Below are positions 35,252-44,898 of a stretch of DNA of 64,000 nucleotides, in pieces; positions within the stretch are counted from its first letter, which is position 1; the number at the start of each line of letters is the position of its first letter. Below the pieces are notes generated by a model. It saw only the letters and a program-made list of their open reading frames with translations, was not told the origin of the DNA and searched no databases. Source of the DNA: Lewinellaceae bacterium (lineage in GTDB: Bacteria > Bacteroidota > Bacteroidia > Chitinophagales > Saprospiraceae); the NCBI GenBank assembly GCA_020636215.1, contig JACJYG010000009.1:310001-374000 (forward strand). The letters run 5' to 3'. A program made the translations under genes and the position numbers.

Positions 35252-36073
35252 TCAACGGCTAAAACGGAGGCAACACCACTCCTCCTTCCGGGCTTTTTGG
35301 GACAGGGACAGGCCCGTATCAACAGCCCTTTCGATGACCAATCTCTCGTCGGCAAATAGAATACCGGAGGCCAGTAAAACACCCCCGGGAGCAAGCCGGT
35401 CATATAACGTTTGGAGCGAATTTAATATTACGTTTCTGTTAATATTTGCCAGAATGAACTGATAGCGGGTTTCGGGCGCCTCCTTCAGAGAACCGTGATA
35501 GGCCCGGATATGGCTAACGCCATTGAGCGCCGCATTTGCAATAGTGTTCTCATAGGCTGGGGCTTCAATATCCACCGCATCGATGATGGCGGCGCCCAGC
35601 TTTTCAGCCAGGATGGCCAGGATGCCAGTTCCGCAGCCAAAATCCAAAACGGTGGCGCCGGAAAAAGCCTCCTTTGACATTTGTTCCATCATTAAATAAG
35701 TCGTGGCGTGATGGCCGGTTCCGAAAGCCATTTGAGGGTCGATAATGACCTCGTGGGCCACCTCCGGAACAGGGGGGTGAAAACTGGCTCTAACGACGCA
35801 AAAACCGGCAATTTGAATGGGCTGAAAATTGGATTCCCATACAGCGTTCCAGTTTTTCGCGGGGATGAAGCGGCGGCGAAACCGGAAAGCCAATTGCCCT
35901 CCGATCTCGGAAAGCCTGCTTTCGACATCCTCCAGGCTTTCACTGGCCGGCAGGTAAGCATTCAGGCCGGTATCCGTTTCCTCAAAACTATCGAAGGGTA
36001 ATTCTGCCAAAAAGGCCAGCGCAATTTCCCGGATGGGCGCCGATATTGAAATTTCGAAACAATAATAATCCAT
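35252..36073 (-). CDS. prmA: ribosomal protein L11 methyltransferase
   Basis: PrmA trimethylates ribosomal protein L11. The 273-residue protein has the N-terminal substrate domain and the SAM site ATVLDFGCGTGILAILAEKLG preceded by the family segment IDPQMAFGTGHHATT. The NPP-like motif is ILANINRNVILNSL, as normal for PrmA. It lies between the DinB-like gene (33 bp) and the giant exported protein gene (28 bp), all on the same strand. Confidence 0.93.
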   Translation of the reverse strand: MDYYCFEISISAPIREIALAFLAELPFDSFEETDTGLNAYLPASESLEDVESRLSEIGGQLAFRFRRRFIPAKNWNAVWESNFQPIQIAGFCVVRASFHPPVPEVAHEVIIDPQMAFGTGHHATTYLMMEQMSKEAFSGATVLDFGCGTGILAILAEKLGAAIIDAVDIEAPAYENTIANAALNGVSHIRAYHGSLKEAPETRYQFILANINRNVILNSLQTLYDRLAPGGVLLASGILFADERLVIERAVDTGLSLSQKARKEEWCCLRFSR

Positions 36074-36106
36074 ATACTTTATCCTATTTTGGCGCCCTTA
36101 AAAAAG

Positions 36107-36631
36107 TCAGGAAGGCTTGGCTGCCTGGCCGCCTGGCCGGTGTTTCAGGGTAGAAGGCGCCACGCCCAGGTGTTCATCCAGATACAGGCCGGGAAGGGCT
36201 TCCCGCAAGCCTATCTTGATCAAAGCCAGGTGATGGAGTGCGTGATCATATGCAAACATCAACTCGCGGCCAATAGTTGAAGCCACTAGTGGCCGATATG
36301 CTTCCGGATGGGCAGAAAAATCAGCCCGTACCCGAATAGCTCCCTCTTCATCAAGGCCGAGCACCATTTCTTCCAACTGAATGAAAAGAGACCGGGCATA
36401 ATCCGGATCCTCTTCGATCAGAGCGTTCCGTTTTCGGGCTGCATAATCGACTTCTTTGCCGCCCAGGGCCCGAAACAGGCAATCGTAAAAATCGAAGATA
36501 TGCCGGAAATGCTGCCCGATAGTTGATCCATTAAAAACCGGAAGAGGGCGGGCATAGGCATCCGCCGAAATAATAGCCAGCAAATTGCTGATCTGCTGGC
36601 TGATGTGTATTGTTCCTTGTTTGCAGTCCAT
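36107..36631 (-). CDS. DinB-like four-helix protein
   Basis: The start at 36631 (MDCKQGTIHISQQISNLL) gives 174 residues; the frame continues upstream but would run into folD. The fold is a four-helix bundle with histidines in GQHFRHIFDFYD and DHALHHLALIKIGL, the metal-binding pattern of DinB/YfiT-like proteins. Members include thiol-dependent transferases and proteins of unknown role. The position between folD and prmA suggests cotranscription; no function follows from it. Confidence 0.82.
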   Translation of the reverse strand: MDCKQGTIHISQQISNLLAIISADAYARPLPVFNGSTIGQHFRHIFDFYDCLFRALGGKEVDYAARKRNALIEEDPDYARSLFIQLEEMVLGLDEEGAIRVRADFSAHPEAYRPLVASTIGRELMFAYDHALHHLALIKIGLREALPGLYLDEHLGVAPSTLKHRPGGQAAKPS

Positions 36632-36650
36632 TCTATTTTTCCTGTTCAGC

Positions 36651-37535
36651 TCAATCGCGGTAAACCTCCCGCCGGGCCGCTTTGAGCGTATTGACCAATA
36701 AAGACACCACTGTGAGTTGCCCAACGCCTCCCGGAACCGGAGTGATCAGGCTGGCTTTAGGGGCGACGGAATCATAATCCACATCGCCGCAGAGCCGGTA
36801 GCCTTTTTCAGTTTCCGGTTCTTCCACCCGGTTCATCCCCACATCGATCACTACTGCGCCTTGTTTTACCATGTCGGCCTTCACGAATTCCGGGCTACCT
36901 ATGGCCGCAATCAGGATATCAGCCCGGCGGATATGGCCCTCCAGATTATGCGTCCGGCTATGGCACATAGTGACCGTAGCATTGCCGGGATAAGCTTTAC
37001 GGGATAACAAAATACTAATAGGTGTGCCGACTATATTACTTCGCCCGATGACCACCACCTCTTTCCCTTCTGTGGGGATCTCATAACGCCGGATCATTTC
37101 CAGGATGCCGGCAGGAGTAGCCGGCAGATAGCAGGGCAGGCCTTGCGCCATACGGCCAAAATTGACCGGATGGAAACCATCTACGTCTTTGTCCGGCCGA
37201 ATAGCCAGGGTGATTTTTTCTTCGTCGATGTGCTTAGGCAAGGGCAGCTGGACGATAAAACCGTCGACCGTGGCATCCTGGTTGAGTGTATCCACGATTG
37301 CCAATAATTCCGCTTCGGTAATATCAGCCGGCTTTCTGACCAAGGTTGACCGGAAGCCAACTTTTTCGCAGGAACGGACCTTATTCCGGACGTACACCTG
37401 GCTGGCTGGGTCATCTCCAACCAGAACGGCGGCAAGGTGCGGTGCTCTTCCGCCTTTCTGAAGCATGTCGGCTACTTCCTTTGCCAGTTCTTCCCGGATT
37501 TCCTTTGCGAGTAGTTTGCCATCGATAATATTCAT
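36651..37535 (-). CDS. folD: methylenetetrahydrofolate dehydrogenase / methenyl-tetrahydrofolate cyclohydrolase
   Basis: FolD interconverts methylene-, methenyl- and formyl-tetrahydrofolate with NADP. The start at 37535 gives MNIIDGKLLAKEIREEL, the usual N-terminus; an ATG three codons earlier (37544) is also possible. Signatures are YVRNKVRSCEKVGF with the catalytic lysine, DGFIVQLPLPKHID, and VVVIGRSNIVGTPISILL for NADP, ending VTPVPGGVGQLTV-like TPVPGGVGQLTVV. It is the first gene of the folD - DinB - prmA - giant protein unit. Confidence 0.94.
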   Translation of the reverse strand: MNIIDGKLLAKEIREELAKEVADMLQKGGRAPHLAAVLVGDDPASQVYVRNKVRSCEKVGFRSTLVRKPADITEAELLAIVDTLNQDATVDGFIVQLPLPKHIDEEKITLAIRPDKDVDGFHPVNFGRMAQGLPCYLPATPAGILEMIRRYEIPTEGKEVVVIGRSNIVGTPISILLSRKAYPGNATVTMCHSRTHNLEGHIRRADILIAAIGSPEFVKADMVKQGAVVIDVGMNRVEEPETEKGYRLCGDVDYDSVAPKASLITPVPGGVGQLTVVSLLVNTLKAARREVYRD

Positions 37536-37589
37536 AGACAACATTTAATGGTTTTACAGCCTGGGATGGCCAGGTTTAACGCGAAGCTA

Positions 37590-37597
37590 CAAAATTA
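37590..37597 (-). promoter_or_regulatory. candidate -7 promoter box of the folD unit (TAATTTTG)
   Basis: TAATTTTG on the minus strand fits TAnnTTTG and lies 54 bp upstream of the folD start. It would serve the four-gene minus-strand unit. Confidence 0.45.
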
Positions 37598-38114
37598 TTC
37601 ATTCAGCAGATTCAGGCGGCAAAACCGGCCTTTGGGGCAAAAAAAAATATCAGGCTAACTATCCAGTCAATTTTTCCAAATATTTGTCGGGCCTCCGAAA
37701 AAAATAAAAAAGAAAGCGCGGCGGGTTTTCCTTTCAAAAAAATATTTTTGCAGGGTGCTTAAAAAAAAGGCAGGACATAATATGCGGTCATTTTATACAA
37801 TTAATTATACTTTTTTTTCTAACTTTGTTTCAGCCTTAAGGACGACATGGAACGTCCTTATCCGAAAAAATGCACCCTTTTTCGGGATTCCGCTTTTTTT
37901 AATAAACGCTTACTACCTCTCAAAAAATCGGCCTTCAGCGGGGCCAACAACTATCAATTCTACTCCGATCAAAGCCCCATGTAATTTAAGTTTACCGGCA
38001 GGTGCTCAGTCAATACGTGCAGGCCTGCCAAAAGTATTTTCAGTTATCAGTCCGAAAACTGATTTGCTGATGTATAAGGATTGAATCCCTTAAACTATTA
38101 TCAACCATACCAAA
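37598..38114 (+). other. 517-bp gap: promoter region and long leader of the SprB-like gene
   Basis: The gap is AT-rich and has no convincing gene; the 109-codon frame at 37755-38084 has no family features and its start overlaps the promoter. Two -7-like boxes point toward the SprB-like gene: TATTTTTG at 37743-37750 and TAACTTTG at 37820-37827. If the second is used, the mRNA leader is about 280 nt and begins almost directly with a hairpin (37837-37860), followed by a second stem (CCGAAAAA with TTTTTCGG, 37863-37887). Confidence 0.5.
37820..37860 (+). promoter_or_regulatory. candidate promoter box TAACTTTG and 5' stem-loop of the SprB-like mRNA
   Basis: TAACTTTG at 37820-37827 fits TAnnTTTG. 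A perfect 8-bp stem, TAAGGACG (37837-37844) with CGTCCTTA (37853-37860), would stand at the very 5' end of the transcript. Hairpins in that position are known to protect mRNAs from decay, which would suit a very long message. Confidence 0.4.
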
Positions 38115-41100
38115 ATGTCTTTCATGAGGATCTTCACACGGAATGTAGTGCCTATTGTGGCGGCCTTAGTTCTCTTTTCCATTTTTCCAGCCTTTTCTCA
38201 AACCTACCCAATGGGCAGCCAGCCTTTGGTGACCAGCTGCGGAGGCTTTTTTGTAGACAGTGGCGGAAATGCCAACAGCTATGGCCCCAATGAAAACCTG
38301 ACCATGACTTTTTGCCCGCAAACTTCACAGGGCACCCACGTTCAATTGGTGTTTTCCAATGCCAATATCACTGATGGCGACCTGCTCTGCTTTTACGACG
38401 GGATGGACGCCAACGCGCCGCAGTTATCCTGCTCCGACGACTTCTACGGAGCCTCAACTTTTATTATTCAGGCCACTGCAGCCAACCCTTCAGGCTGTAT
38501 CACGGCCGTGTTCACTTCCGACGGCGCCGGTGAAGGAGACGGTTGGAGTGCTGACATCAACTGCATTCAATCCTGCCAGACAATCCTGGTAGACCTTGTG
38601 TCCTCCGACCCGCTTGTTAACCCAGTCGATACTGGCTGGATGGATGCCTGTCCTGGCCAGCGGGTTTTCTTTGAAGGCCAGGGTATTTATCCTCAGAATG
38701 GCGTCGTCTACAATCATTCGGATTTCACTTCGGAATTCGTTTGGGATTTCGGGGATGGAACCTCGGCGGTTGGGCCCAGTGTTTCGCATATATATGATGA
38801 ATCAGGTGGTTATACAGTACAATTGACGATTACGGACCAACAGGGTTGTAAGAACATCAACTTTCTAAGCCAGCGGGTTCGGATCTCAACGGTCCCCAAC
38901 TTCAATGTCGGCGGCAGCTTGCCCAGCCAGATTTGCGTTGGCGATACCGTCATGCTAAATGCCGCCATCGACACCATTGTTCCTGGCGATGTATTGTCAG
39001 TGGTCAATAGCGGCGGCAGTTTCCAGACGGCGGGGGTACGCTCCGACTCCTTACCCCTTCCCGACGGCACCGGCGCCGTTTATCAGACCAGCATCGCTTT
39101 CACCAACTTCGCTCCGGGGCAGGTGCTATCCAATATAGACGACTTCCTGGGCATTTGCGTAAACATGGAGCATTCCTGGATGTACGACCTTGACATTTTC
39201 CTGGAATGCCCCGATGGCACTCAGGTTATTTTGCAGAATCAGGAATTCATCGCCAATGAAGTTTTCCTGGGGACGCCGTATGAAGTGGATGATTTCAACA
39301 CCCCCTTCCCTCCCGGCCAGGGTGTTGGTTTTGACTATTGCTGGACCCCGAACGCCACCAACGGAACCTGGACGCAGTACGCCCAATCGAATGACCCGGG
39401 CGGTCCGGTAGAGTACGTCCTTCCTCCGGGAGACTACTCCTCTTATGACCCTTTGGAGAACCTGCTGGGTTGCCCGTTGAATGGCGAATGGTCGATCATC
39501 GTCTCCGACCAATGGGGAAGCGATAATGGCTGGATATTTGAGTGGAGTATCAATTTCGCCTCGCATCTATATCCCAATCTGGAAACTTTCAAGCCTCAGA
39601 TCATCGATTACGGCTGGCAGCAAAGCCCACACATCGTGGAATACAGTGCCGATTCTCTGGAGGTAATGTCTTCTCCTCAAAATGCAGGAACGGCCAGTTA
39701 CACTTTCTGGGTCCTGGATGATTTTGGTTGTACTTTTGATACTTCTCTGACTTTAAATGTTTTACCAATTACCCATCCGGATTGCTACAGTTGCGCTCAA
39801 AATATCGCCCCCGTGGCCGATACAATAATTTGTGCCGGTGAATCCGTAGTTCTGGATGTATCTTCCCCATCAGCGCTATCACAGGAGGTTACTTTTGAGT
39901 CAATTCCTCAGGAGCCGTTCGGAGCGGCCACTTATCCGCCGGCCAATCCATTTGAGCCAGTGATTAATGTCAATAGTATCAACCCAGGCATCCTGGATGA
40001 CCCTGCCAATCAGATCCTTTCCGTTTGTGTCAACATTGAAACCAACTGGAACAGTGACCTGAACCTATACTTAAAGGCTCCCTCCGGAGAATTACTGGAA
40101 CTCAGCACCGGCAACGGTGGCGGATCAGACAACTACACCAACACTTGTTTTACACCAACGGCCACCACTCCTATCACCGGCAGCACCGGCCCTTTCACTG
40201 GCGAGTTCCGCCCGGAGGGCGACTGGAACAGCCTGCTGGGCGCCCAGATAAACGGCCCCTGGACATTAGTGGCCTCTGATGGGTTTGCCCCCAATGATGT
40301 TGGGGAATTCTTTTCCTGGTCTATTACATTCCAGTCGACTAAAGACATTCAATACAGCTGGACCGGTAGCGGCCTTTCCTGTAATGATTGCCCGGCTCCG
40401 AGCGCCAACCCTGTCAATTCAACCAATTACATTGTCACTTCTCTGGACAGCTACGGCTGCACCTATTCGGATACCATTGCCGTGATCGTTGTCAATGATA
40501 TTCCAGCGCCCAATGTGCAATGTGCAGATGATGGCAGTGGGAACCTGATTTTCAGTTGGGAGCAGGTAGACAGCTATACGGAATATGAGTATAACGTCAT
40601 TACCAACGGTAGCCCCAGCGGTTGGCAGGGGCCGGTTTCACAATATACTTACACGGCTACTGGCCTGGATTATGGAGATGAAGTAACCCTGGAGGTACGT
40701 GTATTTGTAGATGTAAACACTTTAACCTGCGCCCAGGGAACCGGCAGTGCGACCTGCACCTCCTTGAGCTGTCTGTTGCAGGCCTCGGTTTTCGGCAGCC
40801 CGGTTGATGTAAGTTGTTTTGGAGGCAGCGACGGTGCTGCCAGTGTGCAGGTACAGGGTGCGGAAAACCCGGTTCAGTATTTCCTCAACGGCAGTTCAAC
40901 GGCACAGGCCAACGGCATCTTCAACAACTTAATTGCCGGAGATTATCAGGTAGCGGTTCTGGATGGCTCCGGCTGCCGGGATACAGTTTACTTCGCCATT
41001 GCCCAGCCTGAACTGCTGACAGCTGATATACAGATCAACACCCTCATTGACTGCAATGGAAACGACACGGGGGTAGCTCAGGTTTTCCCACAGGGAGGCA

Positions 41101-43634
41101 ATGGCAACTATACCTATCAATGGAGTACAAGCCCGGTTATTACAACGGCCACAGCTTCCAATCTGGGAGCAGGAGATTATTCGGTAACCGTCCAGGATGC
41201 CAATGGCTGCACGGCCACCGCCAGTGTTATGATCACTGAACCGGACGCCCTGGAAATAACGCTCACCCCCGAAGATGCCAGTTGCGCCGGACTGGCAGAC
41301 GGTAGTATTCAAGCCTTTGGCAATGGAGGTAATGGCGCCCTCACTTATACCTGGAGCAATGCCGGATCCGGGACACAGCAAACAAACCTGCAGGCCGGCA
41401 ACTATTGCGTAACCGTGCAGGATGCCAATGGCTGCCAGGCTGTGGCCTGTGCGGATGTCGGAGCGCCCACCAGCATTATTGTGGATTCTGTATCTACGGT
41501 AGCGGTGCTTTGCAACGGAGACGATACAGGCCGTGCGACAGTTTATGCTTCCGGCGGCGCCGGCAATTACACCTATCTGTGGGATGACGGGCTGGCCCAA
41601 ATCGGCCAAACGGCCACTATGTTGCCGGCTAACAACTACAACGTTACGATAACGGATGCGAATGGATGCCAGGCTATCGCCCAGGCTACTGTTAATGAAC
41701 CGGACGCCCTTAGCCTCTCTTTTAACGTCGAGGATGTAGCCTGCACCGGCGGCAGCGATGGCGCTTCCACAGCAACTGTCAGCGGAGGGGTTGCCCCTTA
41801 TACATATACCTGGCAAAACGGGCAAACGGGCCTTACGGCCACCAACCTGGCAGCTGGCGCTTACGGGCTCACAGTCACCGACCATAACGCTTGCCAGCTG
41901 GCCGGTACTACCAATGTAGATGAACCGGACAAAGCGGTAGAAGCAGAAGTAGTTCAAACCCGAATGGGATGCTTTGGAGCAAAGGATAACGAAGTAAGCG
42001 TGATGGCAACCGGCGGCGCCGGGACCGGCTACACCTATCTTTGGAGTGACGGGCAAACTACGGCTACTGCCGTGGGGCTCGATTCCCTCCCCTACTCCGT
42101 TCTCGTCACCGATGGTAATGGTTGCGAAGCCGAAGCTGCCATAACGCCCTCTGACCTGGATCAAATTGACTTTTTCATTATCACGACCACTCCTTCCTGC
42201 AATGGCTATACGGATGGCCGCCTGGGTATCAACGAGATCTCCGGAGGCGCCGGCGTTGTGATCCAGGACTACAACATCGCCTGGAGCACCGGGGCAACCG
42301 GGCCAACTGCAGAGAACTTAGCCGGAGGGCAGGTATATAGTGTTACAGTTACCGACAATCAGGGCTGCACCCGGACGAAAACGCGCACCCTGCAACAACC
42401 TGCGCTGATCACCTTCCAACTGGATGTGGATAGTGTTCGTTGTTTCGGCGGTTCGGATGGAGCCATCACGATCACCAATATTCAGGGCGACCATGCGCCA
42501 TTTACTTACTCCTGGAGCAATGGACAGCAAACACTAACGGCTTCTAACCTGGTAGCCGCCAATTACGGGATGACCGTTACGGACGCGGAGGGCTGTTTCA
42601 ACACGGGTACTGCAGTAGTGCACCAACCGGCCGCCCTAAGCCTGTCGTTCGAAACGGAAGACAACGGTTGTTTCGGAGAAAAGGCTGGCCGAATCGCCAC
42701 CACCGTATCCGGAGGCATTCCAGCCTATGCCTACAGCTGGTCCAACAATAATACCGGTGCGATACAAGAAAACCTGGCCGCCGGTTCTTATAGCCTGACC
42801 ATCACCGACCGGAACGGTTGCACCAAAGAAGGGCAAACTGTGATCGAAGAGCCCGACCCTCTGACAGCGGCGATCAAAAGCCAGGATCCCACCTGCAATG
42901 GCTTCCGCGATGGTAGTATTACCGTTGATGCCGGCGGCGGCACGCCCCCTTACCGCTACAGCCTGGACAATTCGTTTTTCAGCGGTTCCAGCATGCTCAT
43001 CGCCCTGCAGGCCGGCGAATATAATGTTTATCTAAAGGATGCCAATGGCTGCTTGTTCAGCGATCAGGTTGCACTAACCGACCCGGCTCCTTTCATCGTA
43101 GATGCCGGAGAAGAAAACTACACGATCAACCTGGGCGACAGCATCACCCTCACTGCTACGGCTCAGAATGCCAAAGGCATGGTGGAGTTTGTCTGGGAGG
43201 CCCCCTATGATGGTTCCCTGAGTTGCACCGAGTGTGTTACTACCACAGCGATCCCGGAAACTTCCATTCTTTACATGTTATACGGCATCGACGAGAACGG
43301 CTGCGAAGACACAGACAGAGTACTCGTCTATGTCAAAAAGACCAGAGTGGTGCTGGTGCCGACCGGTTTCACCCCCAATGGGGACGGCCATAACGATGTA
43401 CTGGTCGTACATGGCAAAAGTGGCACAATGGTCAGGCGCTTCCAGATATTTGACCGCTGGGGTGAATTGCTCTACGACTTCAAAGACTTTGAAGTCAATG
43501 ATGAGGCCGCTGGTTGGGATGGCACCTTCCGTGGGCAGCCCGCCATGGGGGGCGTATACATCTGGAACCTCGTTGTCGAATACGAAGACGGCATGGAAGA
43601 GGCATTCCGTGGTGAAACGACTCTTATCCGATAA
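38115..43634 (+). CDS. SprB-repeat adhesin with CUB, PKD and P domains, T9SS type B sorted
   Basis: The 1839-residue protein is exported by Sec (signal to about AFSQ, residue 29; an alternative start is 38124) and then secreted by T9SS. Domains in order: CUB-like (about 35-152); PKD with FVWDFGDGTS (about 200-260); two proprotein-convertase P domains (about 325-480 with CVNMEHSWMYDLDIFLECP, and 600-755 with CVNIETNWNSDLNLYLKAP); ten SprB repeats (about 898-1655), each opening with a C-x-G-x-x-D-G type turn and closing with Y-x-V-x-V-T-D-x-N-G-C; and the gliding-motility C-terminal domain (about 1745-1839, TGFTPNGDGHNDVL to GETTLIR). SprB-type proteins are surface adhesins moved during gliding. 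The PorP/SprF partner follows directly. Confidence 0.93.
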   Translation: MSFMRIFTRNVVPIVAALVLFSIFPAFSQTYPMGSQPLVTSCGGFFVDSGGNANSYGPNENLTMTFCPQTSQGTHVQLVFSNANITDGDLLCFYDGMDANAPQLSCSDDFYGASTFIIQATAANPSGCITAVFTSDGAGEGDGWSADINCIQSCQTILVDLVSSDPLVNPVDTGWMDACPGQRVFFEGQGIYPQNGVVYNHSDFTSEFVWDFGDGTSAVGPSVSHIYDESGGYTVQLTITDQQGCKNINFLSQRVRISTVPNFNVGGSLPSQICVGDTVMLNAAIDTIVPGDVLSVVNSGGSFQTAGVRSDSLPLPDGTGAVYQTSIAFTNFAPGQVLSNIDDFLGICVNMEHSWMYDLDIFLECPDGTQVILQNQEFIANEVFLGTPYEVDDFNTPFPPGQGVGFDYCWTPNATNGTWTQYAQSNDPGGPVEYVLPPGDYSSYDPLENLLGCPLNGEWSIIVSDQWGSDNGWIFEWSINFASHLYPNLETFKPQIIDYGWQQSPHIVEYSADSLEVMSSPQNAGTASYTFWVLDDFGCTFDTSLTLNVLPITHPDCYSCAQNIAPVADTIICAGESVVLDVSSPSALSQEVTFESIPQEPFGAATYPPANPFEPVINVNSINPGILDDPANQILSVCVNIETNWNSDLNLYLKAPSGELLELSTGNGGGSDNYTNTCFTPTATTPITGSTGPFTGEFRPEGDWNSLLGAQINGPWTLVASDGFAPNDVGEFFSWSITFQSTKDIQYSWTGSGLSCNDCPAPSANPVNSTNYIVTSLDSYGCTYSDTIAVIVVNDIPAPNVQCADDGSGNLIFSWEQVDSYTEYEYNVITNGSPSGWQGPVSQYTYTATGLDYGDEVTLEVRVFVDVNTLTCAQGTGSATCTSLSCLLQASVFGSPVDVSCFGGSDGAASVQVQGAENPVQYFLNGSSTAQANGIFNNLIAGDYQVAVLDGSGCRDTVYFAIAQPELLTADIQINTLIDCNGNDTGVAQVFPQGGNGNYTYQWSTSPVITTATASNLGAGDYSVTVQDANGCTATASVMITEPDALEITLTPEDASCAGLADGSIQAFGNGGNGALTYTWSNAGSGTQQTNLQAGNYCVTVQDANGCQAVACADVGAPTSIIVDSVSTVAVLCNGDDTGRATVYASGGAGNYTYLWDDGLAQIGQTATMLPANNYNVTITDANGCQAIAQATVNEPDALSLSFNVEDVACTGGSDGASTATVSGGVAPYTYTWQNGQTGLTATNLAAGAYGLTVTDHNACQLAGTTNVDEPDKAVEAEVVQTRMGCFGAKDNEVSVMATGGAGTGYTYLWSDGQTTATAVGLDSLPYSVLVTDGNGCEAEAAITPSDLDQIDFFIITTTPSCNGYTDGRLGINEISGGAGVVIQDYNIAWSTGATGPTAENLAGGQVYSVTVTDNQGCTRTKTRTLQQPALITFQLDVDSVRCFGGSDGAITITNIQGDHAPFTYSWSNGQQTLTASNLVAANYGMTVTDAEGCFNTGTAVVHQPAALSLSFETEDNGCFGEKAGRIATTVSGGIPAYAYSWSNNNTGAIQENLAAGSYSLTITDRNGCTKEGQTVIEEPDPLTAAIKSQDPTCNGFRDGSITVDAGGGTPPYRYSLDNSFFSGSSMLIALQAGEYNVYLKDANGCLFSDQVALTDPAPFIVDAGEENYTINLGDSITLTATAQNAKGMVEFVWEAPYDGSLSCTECVTTTAIPETSILYMLYGIDENGCEDTDRVLVYVKKTRVVLVPTGFTPNGDGHNDVLVVHGKSGTMVRRFQIFDRWGELLYDFKDFEVNDEAAGWDGTFRGQPAMGGVYIWNLVVEYEDGMEEAFRGETTLIR

Positions 43635-43651
43635 AAAAACCGAAAAAGCCG

Positions 43652-43695
43652 GCGCAGTAGCTCAGGTTCGGGCCGGAGCTACTGCGCTTTTCTTC
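43652..43695 (+). terminator. intrinsic terminator between the SprB-like and PorP/SprF-like genes
   Basis: GCGCAGTAGCTC at 43652-43663 pairs exactly with GAGCTACTGCGC at 43676-43687 around a 12-base loop, followed by TTTTCTTC. It lies in the 82-bp gap between the two genes and probably lets only part of the transcripts continue into the partner gene. Confidence 0.75.
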
Positions 43696-43716
43696 ACTTT
43701 AAAAAAAAGCTAGGCT

Positions 43717-44781
43717 ATGCGCTTCAATTTTACTTTTTTGGCTCTTATCTGTATTCTATTTTCATTGTCTGCTCCACAACAGGCCAAAGCACAGGATCCA
43801 CGTTTCTCTCAGTTTTACGCAGCCCCGGTTGAAATGAACCCTGCCATGATCGGTGTTTTTGAGGGGCGTTTCCGGCTGGTGGCCAATTACCGGGAGCTGT
43901 ACTCCAGCATTCTGGGCAACCATCCATTCCGGACTATTGCCGCCAGTTTTGATATGCGTTCCCGGGTTCAACAAGACGATTATGCCGGTTTTGGCCTGAG
44001 TGTGCTGCGGGATGAAGCCGGGATTTCACAATTCCAGCGGGTAAAAGCGAATATTGGTGGATCTTATATGAAACAATTGGGTGGTAGCCGGTATGCCAGC
44101 TATGACCAGTTTCTGGTGGCCGGCGCCCAGATCGGGTTCGGGCAGCACAGCCTGAACTGGCAGCGGCTTTGGTTTAGCGAGCAATTTGTAGAAGAAGGTG
44201 GGTTTGTAGACAACACTCTTGACTCGGGGGAATCTTTTGATAAGCAAACCACCGGACTGTACCTTGACTTCAACGCTGGCCTGATGTGGTATGTGATCCT
44301 GGACCGGAATTTCAGCTTCTACGCCGGTGGGGCGTTACACCACCTCAATACGCCCAATGTTTCTTTTATGGAAGACAGCAAAGCGGACCTAAACACCCGT
44401 TGGGTGGGCCATGCCGGCGGCGAAATCCCTTTCACTGCTGAACTCAGCTTTTTACCGGCTATTGCGGTTATGGGGCAGAGTACGGACCTCAGCACCACGG
44501 CAGGCGCCAATTTCCGCTATAACAACCGCGACTGGAAGGAAGTCGCTATTCGCGCCGGTGGATGGGTTCATTTATCAAACGAACTGGAAAATGGCATTAC
44601 GATGGATGCGATTATTGCCAGCGCCATCCTGGAGATGGAACGCTGGAATTTCGGCCTGAGCTACGACATTACTACTTCCCGCCTGGCGTCGGCAAACAAC
44701 TCCCGGGGAGCATTCGAAGTTTCGCTCATTTACACCCATCCTGCCAAATGGCGGACTTCCGTAAAATGTCCGAAATTTTAA
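43717..44781 (+). CDS. PorP/SprF-family type IX secretion outer membrane protein
   Basis: The 354-residue protein has a signal peptide ending AKAQ. The family N-terminus DPRFSQFYAAPVEMNPAMIGVFEGRFRLVANYRELYSSI follows, then a series of barrel strands such as YAGFGLSVLRDEAG and FSFYAGGALHHLNTPNVSF. In flavobacteria, SprF is needed for secretion and surface display of SprB. A PorP/SprF gene directly behind each type B cargo gene is a known arrangement, so this is probably the dedicated partner of the SprB-like protein. Confidence 0.93.
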   Translation: MRFNFTFLALICILFSLSAPQQAKAQDPRFSQFYAAPVEMNPAMIGVFEGRFRLVANYRELYSSILGNHPFRTIAASFDMRSRVQQDDYAGFGLSVLRDEAGISQFQRVKANIGGSYMKQLGGSRYASYDQFLVAGAQIGFGQHSLNWQRLWFSEQFVEEGGFVDNTLDSGESFDKQTTGLYLDFNAGLMWYVILDRNFSFYAGGALHHLNTPNVSFMEDSKADLNTRWVGHAGGEIPFTAELSFLPAIAVMGQSTDLSTTAGANFRYNNRDWKEVAIRAGGWVHLSNELENGITMDAIIASAILEMERWNFGLSYDITTSRLASANNSRGAFEVSLIYTHPAKWRTSVKCPKF

Positions 44782-44844
44782 ATAACATTGCATTTTTGCC
44801 TGAAAATTAGCATATTAAAGGACTAATTCATCGCATTTGATTCT

Positions 44845-44892
44845 ACTGCCTGCTCCTAACTGCATTCCAGGGAGCAGGCAGTTTGATTTTAT
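44845..44892 (+). terminator. intrinsic terminator after the PorP/SprF-like gene
   Basis: ACTGCCTGCTCC at 44845-44856 pairs with GGAGCAGGCAGT at 44871-44882 over a 14-base loop, followed by TTGATTTTATT. It ends 17 bp before the methyltransferase start, so that gene would need its own promoter or read-through. Confidence 0.7.
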
Positions 44893-44898
44893 TGGAGT

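Noticed and set aside
36632..36724. 31-codon upstream extension of the DinB-like protein
   Set aside because: It would overlap the end of folD and adds no family sequence; the ATG at 36631 is better.
37755..38084. 109-codon plus-strand frame upstream of the SprB-like gene
   Set aside because: It covers the promoter and leader region, has a poor composition and no recognisable domain.
40929..42164. 411-codon minus-strand frame opposite the SprB repeats
   Set aside because: It mirrors the repeated structure of the plus-strand gene and shows no independent protein features.
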